Source of the DNA: Hevea brasiliensis
Lineage: Eukaryota > Streptophyta > Magnoliopsida > Malpighiales > Euphorbiaceae
Direction of reading: 5' to 3'
Length of the DNA stretch: 64,000 nucleotides
Assembly (NCBI RefSeq): GCF_030052815.1
Contig: NC_079494.1
Span: 37,248,467 to 37,312,466 of the forward strand
Each line of letters opens with the position of its first letter. Within the stretch, counting starts at the first letter, position 1. The notes below the pieces were generated by a model. The model had not been told where the DNA came from. It saw only the letters and a program-made list of their open reading frames with translations, and did not search any database. The translations under genes were made by a program, and so were the position numbers. Below, in pieces: positions 58,319-64,000 of the stretch.

Positions 58319-61300
58319 AACCTCTGATAACTGTCTCTTGGCTCTGACTCAGTGTTTCCTTCCCCTCCCTGAGTCTTTGCTAACTGAGAAACACAATTTG
58401 AAGTGTTTCAGTACTCATTTAAACTGTCTCTAACGATAATGCTTGATAATTAATTCACTGAATTCATTTATTCGCTTAGTCAACCTACTATGTCGACCCT
58501 TGGTACATTCTAGGTAATTTAGGTTTTAATGTCATTAATATGTCACATTCGATAGTCTTTTAGGGTTAGTACATGTTACCAAATTCATTTCCGTATATAC
58601 TGCATTTTCTTGCGATTTGCTGGATTCCGGGATACTATTTTGACCTAGCCGGACGACCTAGTTCCCTCAGTTTTCGGGTTTCGGTCAAAACTAAAAACTT
58701 GTAGATCTATGTCTTATGGAACGCGGGGCAAAATTTTAGGTCATTCTGAGTTATTTAGGCCAAGTTATGGTCATTTTACTATTGCTGGTCAAATTGCACC
58801 AAAATTGGTCATTTTAGGTCACTTTAGGTCATTTTTTGTTCGGCCAGTTTTTGGACCCGAACTTGTGCAAGCTGTTTGACTTGCTTATGGTCATTTCTGG
58901 GCTTTGGTGTCTTCATAAGACTTGTAGATATGGGTCTTAACTATTCATGGTTAAAATTTCAGGTCAATTGGACCTGTTTTGAGTGAGTTATGGCCTAAAC
59001 ACTAACTACTGCCCAAATGGTCAATTTTCAGGCCTCATTTGCACGTAATCCGGATTTGGTCATTTTTCAAGCTACCTTGCAAGAAGAATTTTGGCAAACT
59101 TCCTTCATGAAAGTTGGCACATTTTGTGCCTAGTTTCACCTCCAATTGGTCTCATACCAATTGGAGCCACACACTTAAAGTTATAGGCCTAAAATACAAA
59201 CTGCCTTATTGCAATTCTTGCATACATATCAAACATCACTTTTAACACTCACCAAACTTAACATTCAAACTAATTTTGGTTGTACCATGACCTAAACATA
59301 ATTCACAACACATTATAGGTCATTTTGGCAGCTTACAATTACATTTAATGTGCACCAACAAGTGCAGAATTTGCCCAACTCAATTCACAACAATTTAACT
59401 CCATAACCAAGCTCATTCACATGTCCAACCTTCACACCACTATACATACATTCAAACTGCCATAACAACCAACACATTTTAACATCATTATTCCATAAAC
59501 CAAGCATGAATTCCAGCATTCTTCAAGAGTTAACAAACTGCCACAATGGTACACTTACATTCCATTACTTTCCAAGCTTTAAATCTCATTTTACATTTAC
59601 ATATACTAAGTATACATTACCCAAACAATTTCCTACACAATATACATTTAATCAATCATTTAATTCACCATTTACAAGCACAATTAAATTGCCTTCAAGG
59701 TGTTTCCATGGCTGCCAAAAGTGCACATTCCCATTCAACATCAAAACTCAAAAATTTCTCCATAAATCAAACACCCATAACACCCTTACAAACTTTAACA
59801 AAGCAACAATCAAAAACTCAAACTTACCTATGGATGAGACTTCTTAAATCTTCACCAAAACTTGGTCTTCTTGCTGCCAATCTACTGCCCAAGTGGTGTA
59901 GACTAACTTTGATGAAGGAAGGTAGAAGGAAAGAAGCTTGAATCTCATATGCATGGAGCTTCAACCATGCGTCAATGGAGTTTTTTGGGAGCAAATTTTC
60001 TGCTGGTTCTAAGGTTGAAGATGAAGATGTATATTCTGCCCAAATGAAGCTTTAGTGGTCCACTTAAATGAGTTAGTGGACCACTATGTAAGAATTAAAT
60101 CATTGTTTATTCTAAGGTTTCATTTTTCCACATTTAACTCCCAATTTTTGCTATTTACATTAGGTACCACCAATTTAATTTTTCATGACATTTTCCAAGT
60201 GTAATATTATTTATTTTTAATGGACATTTAGGTCAAAAGACAACTCGGGGTGTCAAATGACCACAATGCCCCTGTTCGGGTTGCATTCCCGATTTTTCGG
60301 TAACACCGGGTTTTGTCCGTTTTTCGATTTCTCGCTTTTCTTTGTACTAATTATTTAATTTTTCTTTGATATTTCTAATGATATTTCTACTTCAATTGAT
60401 GTCTTTTTAACTCCTAAAAATATTTTTCAGGGTTCCCCGCGGTCCAGGGCTAGTCAACGTGTAACACCCCCGTTTGCATAGCTTGGTATATTTCACTGTT
60501 CCGGTGACCGGTGTCGGTCCGGACAATTAATGGGATTAGGGCCACACTTAAGACAACTTGAGAAGCCACAAACACAAATAATTAGTAATGTTTAATTAGT
60601 TAACTATAAATAAGAAAAACAGAACATAAGAGGTTAAACGAGCCGAGAGTCACAGCGATGAGTGACCTCCTCGGGAATGACTGCGAAGTCATTTTAAACT
60701 CAAATTTCGAACCGTAAAAAGTGACGCTGTGGTCCTTAGGACCCTTATGAACACAGTGGAAAAGAGAAAATCACGAAAAAGAACTGTTAAGCCAGTCAAA
60801 TAATTAGGTCAGGGAGCCGGAATAAATATTAGATTATTTGCAAACCGGGATGAACCGGTGAGGGGCGATTTGGTCAATTGACCCCGAGAGCTGACTCCTG
60901 ATCTAACTGTCAAATAAAATCGAAGAAAAGAAAATTTCGGAATAGAGAATTAAATTAAAGAACTAATAGAAAAAAATAAAAATAAAAAAAAAGAGGAAGA
61001 AGATGGAAAAGTCAAAGTTGATGACATCATGAATGATGTCATAAACAAATTAATTTAGTGAATTATTAAATTGGGAATTGTGGTCTTCCATAAGATAAAG
61101 AAAAGAAAAGAAAAAAAAATTAAAACACAAATCTTCTTCTTCAAAAAAACGTCACTCTCTCTCTCCCACACCAAAACCACCATGAAAGCTCATTTTTGAG
61201 CTTGAAGAACCAAAATCCAACCATGGCCAATTGTCCTACCATAACTAGATGTTGTTTGGACAACTAGGAAAGAGGATTCAAAGAAAAGAAAGAAGAAAAA

Positions 61301-61938
61301 TTTGAAGAAAAGGGAGAAGAAATTCTGCACACAAGGTTAGTAAACTAAACTTGAATTGTTAGTTGATTTAGTTATGTTTATAGCTTAATTAACCTAGGAA
61401 TATACTTAAAATGAAAAGAAATTAATGGTGGGAGGATTAAAGACAAATTCATCCAGCTAGGGTTTTGATGTGTGTGTATGAATTTGATGGACTTAAAGGT
61501 GTGTATGAGTATATGAACCTTAAGTAGTTGAGTTATTATGGTTTAAGGCTTTGAAAGTAGTTAAACACAATGAATTAGTGAGATTAGGGTTTGAATGTTA
61601 GGGTTAGTGAACTAAAATTTGAAGAAATGCATAAATGGCATGTTTAACCTATTGTGACATGAATTAATGGTCAATTATGACCAAACAAGTTATGTGGGAA
61701 TGGTGGAAAATTTAGCTAAATTCGTAGGTCAATGGTCATGCTGCTGGCAGCATGACCAAACCTACTTTGAAGGACCAAAACTCAAATTTTACAAGCCTAA
61801 TGGATATGCCACCAATTGGAGATGAAAATAGACATAAAAGAGCACAACTTTCATTAAGGAACCATGACCAAAAACTGACCAAAAGTTGGTGAAACAATTG
61901 ACCAAAGTGAGTTGATAGCAGGCTGCCCTGCACCAAAC

Positions 61939-61971
61939 TGACCAAATGAATAGTAACTGTTCATTTGGTCA
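61939..61971. repeat. 33-bp palindrome in LTR K (one mismatch)
   Basis: Same as in E (19150-19182) except AATAGT for AACAGT in the left arm. Confidence 0.85.
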
Positions 61972-63437
61972 TAACTCGAGCTAGGTAGGTCAAATTGACC
62001 TGAAATTTTACCAGCAATTAGATATGATATAGACCTAAAACTTTCATGAAGAACACCAACCCAAATTAGGCCATTAACCCTTTCAAAATCATTGAGCAAA
62101 ATTAAATTACTGTACTGCAACTCTGCAGATTTTCAGTTGAGCAGCAATGTTTGGATAGCTATAACTCCCTCTAGAAAACTCGGATTTAGGCGATTCTTGA
62201 ACCGATGGAAACGTAAGACATAGTACAAAATTTCATATGAAGAAAGTGAGACCAAATTATGAACTTAACTTGATCAAATTATTAACCAAAGTTGGACCAA
62301 AAATCTGCCAGCACCAAAATCTCAGTATGAACAGTACACGTGAACAGTAAACTTATTTTGGCCATAACTTGAGCTACAAAACTCCGATTGAGGTGATCCA
62401 AAAATGAGAATATACTTAAGACAATAAGGAACATTTTCTATGAAGGAATTTTTGTCAAATTCCAACAGTAGATCGACCAATGGAACAGTGCAACTTCGGA
62501 GAACCAAAACCGAAAATTGGCAATTTTGCCAAAATGACCTAAGCTTTAAACAAATGACCAAAACCAACAAGTTTGGTGACCAAAATGTGGTATGTGGGTG
62601 AAGTTGGAGTTCCCATACCTATTAATCCTTAGAAAGTCAATTATTTGACTTAAATAGTGCAGTGAATAGTAACCCGAAACACAAAATTTCGAGAACGTCG
62701 AATTTAACACGTTAGAAATAGGTAAATGCGAAGTTAAAATTCATTTTGGGATTTATGTTAAGTTCTAGTACTGAAACATTGTCAAATTTTGTGTTTCAGT
62801 TGAAAAGAATATCGGGAAGGAACCCGAGGAAACGAGTCGAGGCTAAGGGACGACTCGCTTGAGGTTTGTGCACAATAAACCCTATTTAAGCATTTTATCC
62901 TTGAAAAATTGATTTATTACGCATTATGAATTTATGAACTTTTGTGTTGCCACCTTGCGATCAAATTGTAACTTTGGAAATGGATTGATTTTTGTATGCA
63001 ATATTTGAATGAAATGTTTGAAATGAATTTTGATTCACACTTAGCATGACATTACTTATTATTCCTCCTCCATTTATGGGGTTGAGATCGTTTATTTTCC
63101 TCCCTCTCTGGCTTGCCAGTTGAGGTTGTAGATCGGATGAGTACTCATTAGCTAGCTAGCCACCTCCCTCATTGGTTTCGATTAATGGGGTTGAGATTGC
63201 TTTGTCGTGGTGTACAACACGGCATTGATCGGAAATTTTGTGTCATGGCTTAAGTTGTGTACGACTTTGGCAACACTGTGTTTATGCAATTGTTTGACTA
63301 AACTGTTGTTTAATATATTATTTGACAAATGAGTTGTTATGAGCTTGATATTTGTGAAATGTGATTGTGAAGTATTCAAATTATGTTTCATCAATAAATG
63401 ATTTATGTATCACATTTTAAATCTTTATTGTGCACCA

Positions 63438-63515
63438 CTGAGTATGTTTATACTCAGCGATAGTTTAATTTACTGTCGCAGATAAAAGCAAGGAGAAAGC
63501 AGCAGAGTGAGCTGC
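63438..63515 (+). other. Three-hairpin module in LTR K
   Basis: Hairpin 1 CTGAGTAT/ATACTCAG, a perfect 8-bp stem with loop GTTT (63438-63457). Hairpin 2 GCGATAGT/ACTGTCGC (63457-63479). Hairpin 3 GCAGC/GCTGC with loop AGAGTGA (63499-63515). In hairpin 2 the closing C-G of E has become T-A, a paired change. Confidence 0.8.
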
Positions 63516-64000
63516 GGAATTGACAAGATCTTTTTGATCCCTTTTTGTACGGGTATTATTTTATACCCTTATGGTTATTTTGATGTAAATACTGTAATGT
63601 CATAAGTATCAATGTAAATTGAGCAGTTGTAAATAAACTATAATAATATTATTTTAGATTTTCTTCTCAGAAATTTAATATTTGTACATATGGATTTTCT
63701 CTTATGTTTTGTGAATGGAATTATTGAACCTCTTGAGTTGACAAATTTGACTTGGATTGTGAAACTGTTTTGAAATGGATTGTCTTGAGTTGAATTGTGA
63801 ATTATTGGAGGTTGGGAGTTGTAAAATAGTTTTGGAAGTGCTTTTTACAGGTATTTGAAGAACTGGTTTCTCAAAATACAGAGGGAACTCTGTCAAAATT
63901 TTTATAAAATTTGTGACAAAATTTGAATGGACAAAAATTTTTACTAGTATTTAAACTTTGAATAAATGGTTTTTAATTCTTACCAAAATGCTCACCACTT

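Larger units (their letters stand above)
56278..60459 (-). mobile_element. LTR J (family 1, minus), interrupted by K
   Basis: Starts TGTCACACCCTACCCC and aligns with the right LTR of B along its length (for example GATCCCGTAGTATACCTAATG; GTGTTAAAA; AATCAATGAGGGAGG). It ends within the window at CTAGTCAAC, where K inserts; B continues from the same place for about 200 more bases. Whether J is solo or has an interior cannot be told. TGTAT (56273-56277) is the left flank to look for on the far side. Contains a minisatellite (57571-58318). Plus-strand frames at 57371-57592 and 59506-59941 are chance. Confidence 0.88.
60460..64000 (+). mobile_element. LTR K (family 1), cut by window end
   Basis: Starts TGTAACACCCCCG inside J, with CAACG (60455-60459) as left flank. 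The first 2.4 kb is very like E; from the GGTTTGTGCACAA motif near 62862 it is like I. Palindrome 61939-61971, internal repeats near 61970, 62160 and 62360, hairpin module 63438-63515. At 64000 it has reached ATGCTCACCACTT, roughly 130-160 bases short of the expected LTR end. Solo or full element cannot be decided. Minus-strand frames at 61736-62570 and 63182-63896 are chance. Confidence 0.92.

Noticed and set aside
59506..59941. Two overlapping 110-130 codon frames in LTR J
   Set aside because: Low-complexity composition (Thr, His, Asn, Leu), no counterpart in B, no recognisable motif.

Overview
The window is plant nuclear DNA made entirely of nested LTR retrotransposons. I found no host gene, tRNA, rRNA or CRISPR array. 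The evidence for a plant is the set of Ty3/gypsy chromoviruses with chromodomain-type integrase tails (Tekay/Del-like by overall look, lineage not proven), a Ty1/copia element, and primer-binding sites matching plant initiator-Met tRNA (TGGTATCAGAGC). LTRs of 2.1-3.6 kb and the high A+T suggest a dicot, but the species cannot be named from sequence alone.

Layout, using my own labels. A (gypsy, minus) covers 1-9327, and its left LTR is cut by the window start. A sits inside the left LTR of B (gypsy, minus, 9328-41607). Copia element C (plus, 12891-36893, target duplication CTTAT) sits near the pol end of B. C holds solo LTR E (17672-21321, duplication GTTTG) in its protease-integrase stretch and complete gypsy D (minus, 23208-33908, duplication TATAT) in its reverse transcriptase. 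B lies in the 5' LTR of the old plus-strand gypsy F (41608-56277). F is also hit by solo LTR G (43723-46827, duplication ACACT), by solo LTR H (47256-54156, duplication TAGAG/CAGAG) that itself carries solo LTR I (49238-52660, duplication ATTAA), and by J (minus, from 56278), which carries K (plus, 60460 to the window end). Nesting reaches four levels: F > B > C > D or E.

Two LTR families make up most of the sequence. Family 1 (B, E, H, I, J, K) runs, in sense orientation, from TGTAACACCCC to TGTGACA. Family 2 (A, D, G, probably F) runs from TGTAACACCC to TGTCACA. Both share a block near the 5' end, a palindrome, and a tandem hairpin module about 0.6-0.7 kb from the 3' end of the LTR. In that module the paired bases change together between copies.

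D is the best preserved element. Its protease-RT-RNase H frame is open with every catalytic residue visible, and its integrase is split by a 74-bp GT-AG intron directly after the catalytic glutamate; A has the same intron at the same place. The other coding regions are broken by stops, frameshifts or deletions. The observations I consider most worth following are the integrase intron, the covarying LTR hairpins, the mosaic structure of LTR K relative to E and I, and a higher-order minisatellite inside LTR J.
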